Positions 1 to 8,753 of a DNA stretch of 64,000 nucleotides are shown in pieces (positions within the stretch are counted from its first letter, which is position 1; each line of letters begins with the position of its first letter). A model generated the notes under the pieces. That model was not told where the DNA came from, did no database searches, and was given only the letters and a program-made list of their open reading frames with translations. A program made the translations under genes and the position numbers. Source of the DNA: RHLJ01 sp965242845 (lineage in GTDB: Bacteria > Bacteroidota > Rhodothermia > Balneolales > Balneolaceae); contig CBDETC010000001.1 of assembly GCA_965242845.1 (NCBI GenBank), positions 562,855 through 626,854 of the forward strand. Direction: 5' to 3'.

Positions 1-993
1 CCCCTCGGAGTGTGTGGTCAGATTATTCCGTGGAACTTCCCACTACTTATGCTTGCCTGGAAAATAGCTCCTGCTCTTGCCTGTGGTAATACAGTGGTGC
101 TTAAACCAGCTGAAACTACTTCACTTACGGCTCTTAAATTTGCCGAATTAGTTAAAGATGCTGGGGTACCAGATGGAGTAGTAAATATCATTACCGGCGC
201 AGGACAAACAGGCGCTGAGATAGTAAATCATGATGATATAGATAAAATTGCCTTTACCGGTTCTACTGCTGTTGGAAAACTCATCCAACGATCTATCGCG
301 GGTACTAATAAGAAATTTACCTTAGAACTTGGTGGAAAAGGAGCTCTTATCATTTTTGAAGACGCTGCAATCGATCAGGCTGTTGAAGGGATTATTAATG
401 CTATCTTCTTTAATCAAGGGCATGTATGCTGTGCGGGATCAAGGCTCCTGGTTCAGGAAGGAGTAGCTGATGAATTGGTTAAGAAACTCAAAGACCGGAT
501 GGAAACGCTCATTGTTGGCGACCCATTAGATAAAAACACCGACATCGGCGCTATCAACTCAAGCCAACAATATGATACCATTAACTCATTCCTGGAGATA
601 GGTTTAGATGAAGGAGCTGATGTTTATCAAAGCAAATGTTCTATACCTGAAACAGGCTTTTTCATTCGCCCTACCCTCCTTACTAATGTTTCTCAAAGCA
701 ACCGGGTAGTCCAGGAAGAAATATTTGGACCTGTCCTTACTGTTCAAACTTTTCGAACAGCTGATGAAGCCATCCAAAAAGCTAACAATACCCCCTATGG
801 TTTGGCTGGTGGTGTGTGGACAGACAAAGGCTCAAAGATATTTAAAGTAGGTTCTGGATTGCGATCAGGAGTGGTTTGGGCCAATACCTATAATAAATTT
901 GATCCTACTTCTCCTTTTGGTGGGTATAAAGAAAGCGGAATTGGACGGGAAGGCGGACTTCATGGCCTTGCTGCTTATTTAAATCTAAAATGA
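1..993 (+). CDS. Aldehyde dehydrogenase, catalytic (5' end missing)
   Basis: NAD(P)-dependent oxidation of an aldehyde to an acid; the substrate cannot be read from sequence. The reading frame is open from base 1 (PLGVCGQIIPWNFP), so the GTG at 10 is not the start and about 150 N-terminal residues lie outside the window. Visible ALDH landmarks are the PWNFPLLM motif, the FTGST nucleotide-binding turn, the general-base glutamate in LELGGK, the nucleophile in GHVCCAGSR (first Cys, codon 427-429) and the EEIFGPV and SPFGGYKESG signatures, so the catalytic machinery is complete. It ends 12 bases before a second, non-catalytic ALDH-like gene. That arrangement resembles the two halves of the ALDH16 family. 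Family call is certain; the ALDH16 link is inference. Confidence 0.95.
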   Translation, partial: PLGVCGQIIPWNFPLLMLAWKIAPALACGNTVVLKPAETTSLTALKFAELVKDAGVPDGVVNIITGAGQTGAEIVNHDDIDKIAFTGSTAVGKLIQRSIAGTNKKFTLELGGKGALIIFEDAAIDQAVEGIINAIFFNQGHVCCAGSRLLVQEGVADELVKKLKDRMETLIVGDPLDKNTDIGAINSSQQYDTINSFLEIGLDEGADVYQSKCSIPETGFFIRPTLLTNVSQSNRVVQEEIFGPVLTVQTFRTADEAIQKANNTPYGLAGGVWTDKGSKIFKVGSGLRSGVVWANTYNKFDPTSPFGGYKESGIGREGGLHGLAAYLNLK

Positions 994-1005
994 TATTGAT
1001 TACTG

Positions 1006-1872
1006 ATGAGTGAACATTTAGAAGTGCTAAAAACTTATAAAATTTACATCGGCGGCAACTTCCCCCGAACAGAATCTGGGAGATACTATAAAGTATTCGA
1101 TAGTGAGAAAGAACTATTGGCTAATGCCTGTCTTTGCTCCAGAAAGGATGTTCGCGATGCTGTGAAAATTGCTCGGGGAGCGTTCTCTGGATGGAAATCC
1201 AGAACCGCCTACAATCGTGGTCAGGTTTTATACAGAATCGCTGAAATGATGGAAAGCAGACGAGCTGAATTCGAAAAACAACTCTCGGTTATTGGTTTTA
1301 CTGCTTCTGAAGCTGAAGCAGATGTAAATGCATCCATCGATCGACTTATTTATTACGCTGGTTGGACCGATAAATATCAACAGGTTTTTGGTACGGTTAA
1401 CCCTGTGGCAAGTGCGCATTTTAATTTCAGTTTACCCGATCCAACTGGTGTAGTTGCTATTTTGGCTCCTGAGCAAAGTCCCCTGCTTGGACTGGTTTCT
1501 TTAGTAGCCCCTGCAATAGCTGGGGGTAATACTTGCGTTGCTCTTGCATCAGAAACCTACCCCCTACTTTCTATTCTTTTTGCTGAAGTGTTAAACGCAT
1601 CGGATGTACCCGGAGGCGTTGTAAATATACTTACAGGAAAAAAAGAAGAATTAGTGGAACATTTTAGTGGTCATATGGATGTAAATGCTATCATTTATAC
1701 CGACACATTATCCAACGAGATGTCAAAACAAATTGATGAACTAGCCACTGATAATCTAAAACGAGTAGTCAAGAAGACCATCTCAGATTGGTACGATGAG
1801 CAAAATCAAAGTCCTTATTTTATAGCTGACTTCCAGGAAACCAAAACTACATGGCACCCTATTGGATTTTAG
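1006..1872 (+). CDS. Non-catalytic ALDH-like protein (ALDH16 C-terminal-domain-like)
   Basis: A 288-residue protein that matches only the N-terminal two thirds of an aldehyde dehydrogenase fold. It begins with the usual beta-hairpin start (YKIYIGGNFPRTESG), followed by the A..AF.GW helix region (about residues 50-65) and a Rossmann region with VAILAPEQSPLLGL and PGGVVNILTG. It stops where the catalytic domain should begin: there is no CxGSR nucleophile motif and no LELGGK glutamate. In ALDH16 enzymes a catalytic domain is followed by a shortened pseudo-ALDH domain used for assembly; here the two are separate adjacent genes. It probably binds the upstream enzyme, which is inference. The frame is clean and the stop is followed at once by the next gene, so this looks like a stable short gene rather than a truncation accident. 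Confidence 0.85.
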   Translation: MSEHLEVLKTYKIYIGGNFPRTESGRYYKVFDSEKELLANACLCSRKDVRDAVKIARGAFSGWKSRTAYNRGQVLYRIAEMMESRRAEFEKQLSVIGFTASEAEADVNASIDRLIYYAGWTDKYQQVFGTVNPVASAHFNFSLPDPTGVVAILAPEQSPLLGLVSLVAPAIAGGNTCVALASETYPLLSILFAEVLNASDVPGGVVNILTGKKEELVEHFSGHMDVNAIIYTDTLSNEMSKQIDELATDNLKRVVKKTISDWYDEQNQSPYFIADFQETKTTWHPIGF

Positions 1873-1873
1873 T

Positions 1874-2437
1874 ATGTCCCGAATAAGTATCCTTTTTTTA
1901 ATTCTGGTAATGTATGCCTGCTCTGGGAGCCAGCCTATTATTCAAACGGATACTCCGATAGAACAAGAAAATGATACCTCAGTATCCATTACTGAACCTG
2001 TTACTAATCCTTCTTCTACTAATTCTTATCTGGATACTTATAGAAGTACGTTATCAGACACTTATCAAAACAAGAGTAACTCTATCCCTGAAGGGTATGC
2101 AACGATAAAGGTGATAGAAGAAAATGACGACCAGAAAAATTTATTTGAAGGATACAGAGTTCAGATTTACTCCGGACAAAATGTTGCTTTTGCGGATACG
2201 ATAGCCTCTATTTTCAGAGCATGGTCAGATACAACTATTGTTGGATACCAGGCCGAGACCTACACCTTCTTCAAAACTCCATATTACAAAGTTCATGTTG
2301 GTGATTTTCATGATCGAAATAAGGCTATTTACTTCTCTAATCTCTTGAAGAGAAGATTTAGAGAGGCCTGGGTTGTTTATGATCGTGTAGATCCCTGGAG
2401 AGTTCCTTCAGATACCACAATGATTTATACGAATTAG
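1874..2437 (+). CDS. SPOR-domain lipoprotein
   Basis: A 187-residue exported lipoprotein. The start chosen is the ATG at 1874 (MSRISILFLILVMYACSGS), one base after the upstream stop. A TTG 12 bases earlier is also in frame but would overlap that gene. The signal peptide ends in a lipobox, VMYAC, so the protein should be lipid-anchored. A linker rich in T, S and N runs to about residue 85. The C-terminal 95 residues look like a SPOR fold (YRVQIYSGQN, then YYKVHVGDFHDRNKA), which in known proteins binds glycan strands stripped of stem peptides at division sites. Role in division or peptidoglycan binding is inferred from the domain. Confidence 0.85.
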   Translation: MSRISILFLILVMYACSGSQPIIQTDTPIEQENDTSVSITEPVTNPSSTNSYLDTYRSTLSDTYQNKSNSIPEGYATIKVIEENDDQKNLFEGYRVQIYSGQNVAFADTIASIFRAWSDTTIVGYQAETYTFFKTPYYKVHVGDFHDRNKAIYFSNLLKRRFREAWVVYDRVDPWRVPSDTTMIYTN

Positions 2438-2504
2438 AGTTTTTAATACTATTCATATTTCTTTTCTTTAGGCTAATAAGAACAATTCTTTTCGGAATTC
2501 ATTT

Positions 2505-3245
2505 ATGAGGACGTTACTTATTCTATTAGGAGCATTTTTACTTGCCCCTGTCTCTATTAATAAATCAGATTCTCTTCTAAGTACAGTTGAGGAAGCCACT
2601 ATCGAAAATGGCTCGATCTCCGGAACCGTAGTATTACCTGCTATTCAAAGATCATCAAACAACCGATTTAGAGGGCGAACATATAGAAATAGAACATCGG
2701 GTGAATCAAGCAACGATGAGAATTCATCCTCTACCAGTAATTATAACGACGTAATTATTAGCGCACATCCGATTTCTTTTACTGCTGAGACCGTTCCTTT
2801 GGCAGAACCTGCACAAGTAATTCAAAAGGATGCCATATTTGTTCCGAGAGTTACTGCTGTTACTGTCGGCTCTACCGTTCAATTCATAAATGACGATCCC
2901 TTTTTTCACAATGTATTTAGTCTAACTCCTGGTGCAAAATTTAATATAGGCCGCAGACCCAAAGGAGATGTATATAGCAAAGTTGTTCCTGAGCTTAATT
3001 GGCGTGTAGAAGGAATTGGTCCTATTAGCGTCTATTGTGATATTCATTCACAAATGAATGCCATAATCTTAAGCCTTGATACTCCTTATTTCACCCGAGC
3101 AAACGAAGATGGATCTTTTCAGTTGGGTAACCTCCCTCCTGGCGAATATGAGATACGAGCTTATCATCCAAAGTTTAATCTGATCATCCAGGAAATCACC
3201 ATTTCTAGTGATCAATCCAGGAATATAGTCCTCGAATTTTCATAA
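2505..3245 (+). CDS. Secreted cupredoxin with carboxypeptidase-regulatory-like tail
   Basis: A 246-residue exported protein with a short hydrophobic N-terminus (RTLLILLGAFLLAPV). After a low-complexity stretch rich in N, S and R (residues 50-80) comes a plastocyanin-like domain. It has an apparent full set of type-1 copper ligands: His in DPFFHNVFS and Cys, His and Met in VYCDIHSQM. The last 50 residues (GSFQLGNLPPGEYEIRAYHP) look like a carboxypeptidase-regulatory-like beta-sandwich. It may carry electrons or hold copper in the periplasm; the partner is unknown. The next gene, a membrane cyclase, starts eight bases after the stop, so the two are probably co-transcribed. Confidence 0.82.
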   Translation: MRTLLILLGAFLLAPVSINKSDSLLSTVEEATIENGSISGTVVLPAIQRSSNNRFRGRTYRNRTSGESSNDENSSSTSNYNDVIISAHPISFTAETVPLAEPAQVIQKDAIFVPRVTAVTVGSTVQFINDDPFFHNVFSLTPGAKFNIGRRPKGDVYSKVVPELNWRVEGIGPISVYCDIHSQMNAIILSLDTPYFTRANEDGSFQLGNLPPGEYEIRAYHPKFNLIIQEITISSDQSRNIVLEFS

Positions 3246-3252
3246 TTGCTTT

Positions 3253-4950
3253 ATGAAAATAGGTTTTCCAATTCGCCTTAAGCTTTTCCTCCTGCTCTCC
3301 CTGCTAACAATTGCTGTACTAGCGACAGTACTTATTGCCATAAATACTATTTCCTCAAAAACGATTAGAGAAGAAGTAATATCTGATTTCAGTAATCTCC
3401 AGGAAGTATTTAAAATTCAGCAGGATTCTAAGTATAAGCGTTTAATTGAATCAGCTATTTTAGTTGCAGAAAACCCTGCCTTTAAAGCCAATGTCGAGCT
3501 GAAAGACGAAAGTAGCGTTTATTTTAGCGTACTCGAGTTCTCCAACTTTGCAGAAACTGACTTGATTATCGTTACCGATGATATAGGTAATACATTAGGT
3601 TGGTTTAGAAGGCAGGACTTACACGGCACTAATCTTAGTAACCTGGAGTATGTTTCCGATGCTCTGGAAGGCTATTACCCTGAGTATAATCCAGAATGGC
3701 CATCAACCTGGGCATTCGAAAATGAGCTTTATCAGGTAGTTTCTATCCCCATTCTCAAAGCTGGAGATGTTGTAATAGGTACCCTGACTTTTGGAGCGAA
3801 ATTCACTGATACTGAAGCAGAAGAGTTAACACTGAATACGGAAATAGATATTTCTCTTTTCCTGGAACAGGATATGATCGCTACTTCGGATAGTGCTTTT
3901 AAAAGTGAAGATTTCTGGCCTTTTCTTCTTAGCTATCCTGAGTTGGTCGATTCAGTCACTTCAAATCTGGTTCTTTCCTCAACACTTCAAACAGACGTGA
4001 ATGAAACTGAAATGCTATTAGCCGTGTCTCCATTGGGAACTGGCGAAAAAGCTTTTTTTATCGCGACCGTACCCGTGGCTATGGAATTCTCTTCCCTTCA
4101 ATTATTGCAGGAAAACGTTCTCTTTATAGCCATTGCCGCCATCTTCATAATTATCCTTCTTTCTATTTTTCTGGGGAATGTATTCACCTCCCCTATCAAA
4201 AAACTAAGTGAGGCTATGGGTGAGGTTTCGGAAGGTAAATTTGATGTTACTGTTCAATCGAATACCAAGGATGAAATAGGATTTATGGCAAATCGTTTCA
4301 ATGAAATGACGATTGGACTAAAAGAACGATTTGCTCTTCAAAACTACGTAGGTACTCATACTCTTGAAATGATCCAGGATACTTCAGATGGAAGGCTACA
4401 GCTTGGGGGAAGCCGCCAGGAATTAGCCATACTGTTTACTGATATCAGAGGGTCTACTGCCAAAATTGAAAAAACGGATCCCGAAGATTTTATCCAGAAT
4501 CTGAACAAAACACTTACTTCACAAGCTGATGCCGTTTCCAAATTTGGTGGTTCTATCGATAAATTCGTGGGAGACTCTATTATCGCTTTATTTAGTGGTG
4601 AAGACGCCTTGAAAAGAGCTATCGAGGCTTCAGTAGCGATGCAAAAAGATTTTTATGGAGATGAAAAACTCTCTGGTTTTTTTAAAGGCTTGGGTATTGG
4701 CGTCAACTATGGAAGTATGGTGCTGGGGAATATGGGAGCAAGCGAAAGAATGGACTATACCGTTATCGGACCGGAAGTTAATTTATGCGCTCGTCTTTGC
4801 TCTGCAGCTGAGTCTGGTCAGGTACTACTCCCTAAAATGAAAGTTGAGGAACATCGCCTTGCCTACGATTTTAATTTTAAAGATGTAGAACCCAAATCCT
4901 TAAAAGGGTTCTCAAACCCAATAGAAACTGTTGAGGTACTTTATGAATAA
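3253..4950 (+). CDS. Membrane sensor class III adenylate/guanylate cyclase
   Basis: A 565-residue receptor cyclase making a cyclic nucleotide. Order: transmembrane helix (about 9-29), a 250-residue extracytoplasmic sensor with a Cache-like look (VTDDIGNTLGW), a second helix (about 285-308), HAMP linker (to 360) and class III cyclase domain (390-520). Both metal-binding aspartates are present, in FTDIRGST (about 395) and VGDSIIALF (about 438), as is the DYTVIGPEVNLCARL region that carries the transition-state residues. It should therefore be active. ATP versus GTP preference cannot be decided by eye. It is eight bases downstream of the cupredoxin and overlaps the outer-membrane barrel gene by eight bases, so the three form one transcription unit. 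The ligand is unknown. Confidence 0.9.
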   Translation: MKIGFPIRLKLFLLLSLLTIAVLATVLIAINTISSKTIREEVISDFSNLQEVFKIQQDSKYKRLIESAILVAENPAFKANVELKDESSVYFSVLEFSNFAETDLIIVTDDIGNTLGWFRRQDLHGTNLSNLEYVSDALEGYYPEYNPEWPSTWAFENELYQVVSIPILKAGDVVIGTLTFGAKFTDTEAEELTLNTEIDISLFLEQDMIATSDSAFKSEDFWPFLLSYPELVDSVTSNLVLSSTLQTDVNETEMLLAVSPLGTGEKAFFIATVPVAMEFSSLQLLQENVLFIAIAAIFIIILLSIFLGNVFTSPIKKLSEAMGEVSEGKFDVTVQSNTKDEIGFMANRFNEMTIGLKERFALQNYVGTHTLEMIQDTSDGRLQLGGSRQELAILFTDIRGSTAKIEKTDPEDFIQNLNKTLTSQADAVSKFGGSIDKFVGDSIIALFSGEDALKRAIEASVAMQKDFYGDEKLSGFFKGLGIGVNYGSMVLGNMGASERMDYTVIGPEVNLCARLCSAAESGQVLLPKMKVEEHRLAYDFNFKDVEPKSLKGFSNPIETVEVLYE

Positions 4951-6142
4951 AGCTCTTATGCTTGTGTTGATTTCACTATTACCTGTATTAGGATATTCAC
5001 AGGTACAAATTAACGGCTCAGTAGATGTAGCCGTGAAAGCAGGTGGTAAAGAATCAGGATTCTTTGTGAATGGAATACCTGAAGATTTTACACATCTTCA
5101 TGCCACTTCTGAGGAATTCAATCTTTTGCTTTTCGCGCCTCTTTCCGAAAATTTTTATACCGAAGCACGGGTTAAAATCAGCACTTTTTTAACGGGTAAA
5201 TTGGGAGTACCAAAACTTGAACTGGCTAATGTTACCTATAGTCCTGCGGATAAGAATTATTTCCTATCAGGTGGTAAGATTATCCTCCCATTCGGTTTCT
5301 ATCCAAATCGTCAGCTCCAAATCGACCGTACCTTTATCGATTATCCAATGTCCTATTCTTACAGTCTGTTTATTTCAAGAGAAAGAGGCTGGTGGAAAGG
5401 AACACGCGGGAAGTATTATACTGATGAGACCGCATCCAGTGACCGGGATTATGGAGTAAATACTCTTTTTTATGGTGGCTATACTACCGGTCTTGTATAT
5501 GGAGTAGAGAATACGAAAAGCAGTTTCAGGCTAGCATTGACTAATGAAGCTCCTACTGGTTATGACGCCTCTCCCATAAATACTCTTGCAGGAATGATGA
5601 GATGGACCCACACTCCAAATGCCTACCTAACTTTTGGTTTGTCTGCATCTCATGGAAGCTTTATGCATCAAAATTCGGGAGATACGCTTAGCTATGACTA
5701 CGATTTTAGTAAGTTCACACAAACTGCACTTGGCTTCGATATTCAGTTAGGCTTTACCTACTTCGAAATTGTTTCTGAATTCACCTATTCGAAATGGTTA
5801 GTACCTGGATATACCAATGAAGACGGCTTCATAGAAAAGACAAATGGTGATCTAGAAGAGTTTGATCTCGCAAATATTGCAGCCAATATTGATATCCGAT
5901 ATGAACCTCCATTCTTTACCGGAGGATACTTTGCGTTACGAGCTGACCAACTATACTTCCCCTCAGCAAACTCGCCCACTCAGGGAGGAGACTTTATGTG
6001 GGATTATGATCTAACCCGAATTACCGCACTGGTTGGATATAAACTGGACAGAAACGTTCTTCTTAAAATTGCAGTTGCTGATCAGGATAATTTCAACGGA
6101 GATTTTTATTCCTTCAAGGCTTACGTAACTGCCGCTTTCTGA
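4943..6142 (+). CDS. Outer-membrane beta-barrel (porin-like) protein
   Basis: A 399-residue protein. The ATG at 4943 (MNKALMLVLISLLPVLGYSQ) gives a clean signal peptide and overlaps the cyclase stop as ATGAATAA; an in-frame TTG at 4931 is less likely. The mature part alternates polar and aromatic residues in the manner of barrel strands (for example YFLSGGKIILPFGFYP and RITALVGYKLDRNVLLKIAVADQD) and ends in aromatic F after AYVTA, as outer-membrane proteins do. It resembles phosphate-selective porin O/P-type or similar carbohydrate and ion porins, but no substrate is evident. Translational coupling to the cyclase suggests that the sensor and this pore act on related stimuli, which is inference. 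Confidence 0.75.
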   Translation: MNKALMLVLISLLPVLGYSQVQINGSVDVAVKAGGKESGFFVNGIPEDFTHLHATSEEFNLLLFAPLSENFYTEARVKISTFLTGKLGVPKLELANVTYSPADKNYFLSGGKIILPFGFYPNRQLQIDRTFIDYPMSYSYSLFISRERGWWKGTRGKYYTDETASSDRDYGVNTLFYGGYTTGLVYGVENTKSSFRLALTNEAPTGYDASPINTLAGMMRWTHTPNAYLTFGLSASHGSFMHQNSGDTLSYDYDFSKFTQTALGFDIQLGFTYFEIVSEFTYSKWLVPGYTNEDGFIEKTNGDLEEFDLANIAANIDIRYEPPFFTGGYFALRADQLYFPSANSPTQGGDFMWDYDLTRITALVGYKLDRNVLLKIAVADQDNFNGDFYSFKAYVTAAF

Positions 6143-6190
6143 TGGAATATTTAAAGAGCTATTTTGGTTGAGAGAGAACTTAAATAACGT

Positions 6191-6856
6191 ATGAAAGCAC
6201 TAATCAAATTTGTTGTTCTACTTGGAGCCTTTTTTACCTTTACTTTATTGCTGTTCAAGGTATTAGGTGTTCTTTCAGTAGATGACATCAAACTCTGGCT
6301 TGAGCAAGCGATGACGCTGTCTCCCTGGATCGTGGGAGGTGTAATCGTTTTACTACTGCTTGTCGATCTTTTCATAGCTATTCCTACCCTTTCTCTTACC
6401 ATTTTGTCTGGATTTTTCCTTGGGTTGGAATTAGGAGTATTCTATTCCACACTGGGAATGCTTAGTGCAGGAACATTAGGCTATGTAATCAGTAGATTCC
6501 ATGGAGAAAAATTGCTTCGCTTTATCAGTAAAGACCAGGATCAGTTAGATGAAATGAAGCGGTTGTTTCACCAGTTTGGTCCTTTCTCTTTGATGCTTTG
6601 TCGTGCAGCTCCAATGCTGCCAGAAGTTACTTCTTGTTTGGCAGGGGTAACACGTATGTCCTACCTGAGGTACTTATTGTTTTACATGATAGGAACTCTA
6701 CCCTACTCTATTATCGCTGTTTACTCTGGCTCTATCAGTACTGTGGAAAACCCCAATCCGGCAATTTTTACTTTCCTGGGAATCTTCGGAGGGCTTAGCA
6801 TTGTGTGGATGGTATTCCTCTACTTCAATAAGCAGAAGCTGAAGAAAGAGGTTTAA
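6191..6856 (+). CDS. VTT-domain (TVP38/TMEM64, DedA-like) membrane protein
   Basis: A 221-residue integral membrane protein with roughly five to six hydrophobic segments. The central loop holds the family signature: GYVISRFHGEKLLRFI, then FGPFSLMLCRAAPMLPE with the conserved arginine and prolines, followed by MSYLRYLLFYMIGTLPYS. VTT proteins move or remodel phospholipids across the membrane in better-studied members. The starting methionine at 6191 is followed by a standard amphipathic first helix. It is convergent with ychF; a small repeat element lies between the two. Transport role comes from the family only. Confidence 0.85.
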   Translation: MKALIKFVVLLGAFFTFTLLLFKVLGVLSVDDIKLWLEQAMTLSPWIVGGVIVLLLLVDLFIAIPTLSLTILSGFFLGLELGVFYSTLGMLSAGTLGYVISRFHGEKLLRFISKDQDQLDEMKRLFHQFGPFSLMLCRAAPMLPEVTSCLAGVTRMSYLRYLLFYMIGTLPYSIIAVYSGSISTVENPNPAIFTFLGIFGGLSIVWMVFLYFNKQKLKKEV

Positions 6857-6868
6857 GCTCTTTCTTTT

Positions 6869-6946
6869 GTCATTCCGAGGCTACTGCCGAAGAATCTAAA
6901 TGAATCTATAACCAGTTTGATCCTTCGCAGGTATGCTCAGGATGAC
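6869..6946. repeat. MITE-like intergenic repeat, copy 1
   Basis: A 78-base element between two convergent genes. Its ends are imperfect inverted repeats: it starts GTCATTCCGAG and finishes CTCAGGATGAC, whose complement is GTCATCCTGAG. Inside it carries GAAGAATCT and GATCCTTCGC. The same ends and inner blocks reappear in opposite orientation at 63616-63723. Similar GTCATYCYGAG...GAAGAATCT units are familiar from intergenic DNA of many Bacteroidota. No coding sequence is seen in it. Confidence 0.7.
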
Positions 6947-6965
6947 TCAAGAGATGGTACCGATA

Positions 6966-8060
6966 CTACACATTAAACCGGAAGAGCATCACGTCACCAT
7001 CAACAACAGTGTACTCTTTACCTTCCTGTCGCATCTTTCCGGCTTCTTTGGCGCCCTTCTCTCCACTGTACTCTACATAGTCACCATAAGCTATAGTTTC
7101 AGCGCGGATAAATCCTTTTTCGAAATCAGTATGAATAACTCCGGCTGCCTGAGGAGCTTTTGTTCCTTTCTTAATCGTCCATGCCCGGGCTTCTTTTGGT
7201 CCTGCAGTGAAATAAGTAATTAAACCAAGCTCTGCATAGGCGGCATGGATCAAACGGTCGAGACCTGCACTGGATACTCCAAGTTCTTCCAGGAACATTT
7301 CCTTTTCTTCCTCATCCAGTTCGGCGATTTCAGCTTCAATCTTGGCACAAAACATAACTACTTCATCTTCAAACTCAGCAGCAACACCTTTTACCACTTC
7401 TACTAAATCATTTCCTGATTCAAGATCGGTTTCACCAACATTACATGCATAAAGAACTGGTTTAGCTGAAAGCAAAAATAAATCCCTGAAAGCCTGCTTG
7501 CCTTCTTCAGAAACTTCAAAAGTACGAGCAGTATTACCATCTTCGAGATGTGCACGAAGCTTGTCTACCACTTCCAACTGACTTTTGATTGCCTTATCCC
7601 CGCTCTTAGCTTGTTTTTTTAGATTCTCTACACGCTTCTCAACGCTTTCAAGATCTTTAAGGATTAGTTCTGATTCAATAATTGCGATGTCTCGTTCAGG
7701 GTCTACATCACCTTCCACATGAATAATATCATCGTCTTCAAAACATCGAACTACATGGATAACAAGGTCCACTTCACGAATATGTGATAAGAAGGCGTTA
7801 CCCTTTCCTTTTCCCTCAGCAGCACCTTTAACCAGCCCTGCAATATCAACAAATTCAATGGTTGTAGGAATTACATTTACCGAACTGGCTATTTCCGCCA
7901 GGGTAATTAACCGGGAATCGGGAATCGAAACCTGGCCCACATTAGGATCAATAGTACAAAAAGGAAAGTTTGCGGATTCTGCACCTGCATTACTGAGTGC
8001 GTTAAACAAGGTCGATTTACCAACGTTGGGTAAACCAACGATGCCACATTTTAAGCTCAT
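6966..8060 (-). CDS. ychF: Redox-regulated ATPase/GTPase YchF (OLA1 family)
   Basis: A 364-residue P-loop protein of the Obg-related YchF/OLA1 family, usual length for the family. The P-loop GLPNVGKST is at residues 8-16, the DIAGLVKGA switch near 73, a coiled-coil insert at about 130-200, and the C-terminal TGS domain (ITYFTAGPKEARAWTI, then DFEKGFIRAETI). YchF binds ATP rather than GTP in known members, associates with ribosomes and is linked to stress responses. It is the last gene of the minus-strand set nusB, phosphatase, ychF; 18 bases separate it from the phosphatase stop. Confidence 0.97.
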   Translation of the reverse strand: MSLKCGIVGLPNVGKSTLFNALSNAGAESANFPFCTIDPNVGQVSIPDSRLITLAEIASSVNVIPTTIEFVDIAGLVKGAAEGKGKGNAFLSHIREVDLVIHVVRCFEDDDIIHVEGDVDPERDIAIIESELILKDLESVEKRVENLKKQAKSGDKAIKSQLEVVDKLRAHLEDGNTARTFEVSEEGKQAFRDLFLLSAKPVLYACNVGETDLESGNDLVEVVKGVAAEFEDEVVMFCAKIEAEIAELDEEEKEMFLEELGVSSAGLDRLIHAAYAELGLITYFTAGPKEARAWTIKKGTKAPQAAGVIHTDFEKGFIRAETIAYGDYVEYSGEKGAKEAGKMRQEGKEYTVVDGDVMLFRFNV

Positions 8061-8078
8061 TAATAAATTTCTTGATAG

Positions 8079-8753
8079 TTAAAAGTCCAGCCTCTGCTGT
8101 TGAATAAATTCCATTTCGGGGAGTAACAATGCTGTCAGCTTTCCAAAATGGGGGTACACACATCCCGTATCAATCCCTATCATGTTTTTACCCACTAATG
8201 GAGTCCGGGTTGGTGTGTGACCGAAAACTACGGTTTTTTCCCAAATATTATCTTCTTCAGCTATATGATCTCTTCGCCATAAAAAACTGCTGTACTGAGA
8301 CTCATCTTCAAGGGCCTCACTTATGGTTTGATGAGGAGGCATACCGCCATGAACAAACAGCCAGTTTGGAGTATCATAGTATAACTTCGTATCCGCAAAG
8401 AACTGAAGATGAGGAGTAGGAATTCTAGAATCGGGATCTCCTTTTTGATAAGATTCCATCGTAGCATCTCCCCCATAATCAAACCAATCCAGCAGATCGC
8501 GTTTTGAGTAAGAGTTCATAAACATAGCGTCGTGATTTCCTCTCAAAAATACACACGCATGCGTCTTCGAAAACTCGAGAAGCTTTTGAACTACAGCTTT
8601 TGAATCCGGCCCACGATCAACATAATCTCCAAGAAAAATGTATTCCCTGGAATCACCGAACACGTCGACCAGCCTATGCAAAAGTGCATCTAATGTTTTT
8701 ATGCAGCCATGGATATCTCCAATAGCTACTTTCTCTGCGGGGGTAGAACTCAT
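8079..8753 (-). CDS. PP1/ApaH-type metallophosphoesterase
   Basis: A 224-residue soluble phosphatase with the complete five-block signature of the PPP/ApaH-like family: GDIHGC (about 12), GDYVDRGPDSKA (43), LRGNHDAM (72), HGG (135) and FGHTPT (175). These supply the ligands for two metal ions. Bacterial members act on phosphoproteins or on dinucleoside tetraphosphates; the sequence alone does not separate these. Its start overlaps the nusB stop by four bases, and ychF follows, so expression should be coupled to these translation and transcription genes. Confidence 0.9.
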   Translation of the reverse strand: MSSTPAEKVAIGDIHGCIKTLDALLHRLVDVFGDSREYIFLGDYVDRGPDSKAVVQKLLEFSKTHACVFLRGNHDAMFMNSYSKRDLLDWFDYGGDATMESYQKGDPDSRIPTPHLQFFADTKLYYDTPNWLFVHGGMPPHQTISEALEDESQYSSFLWRRDHIAEEDNIWEKTVVFGHTPTRTPLVGKNMIGIDTGCVYPHFGKLTALLLPEMEFIQQQRLDF

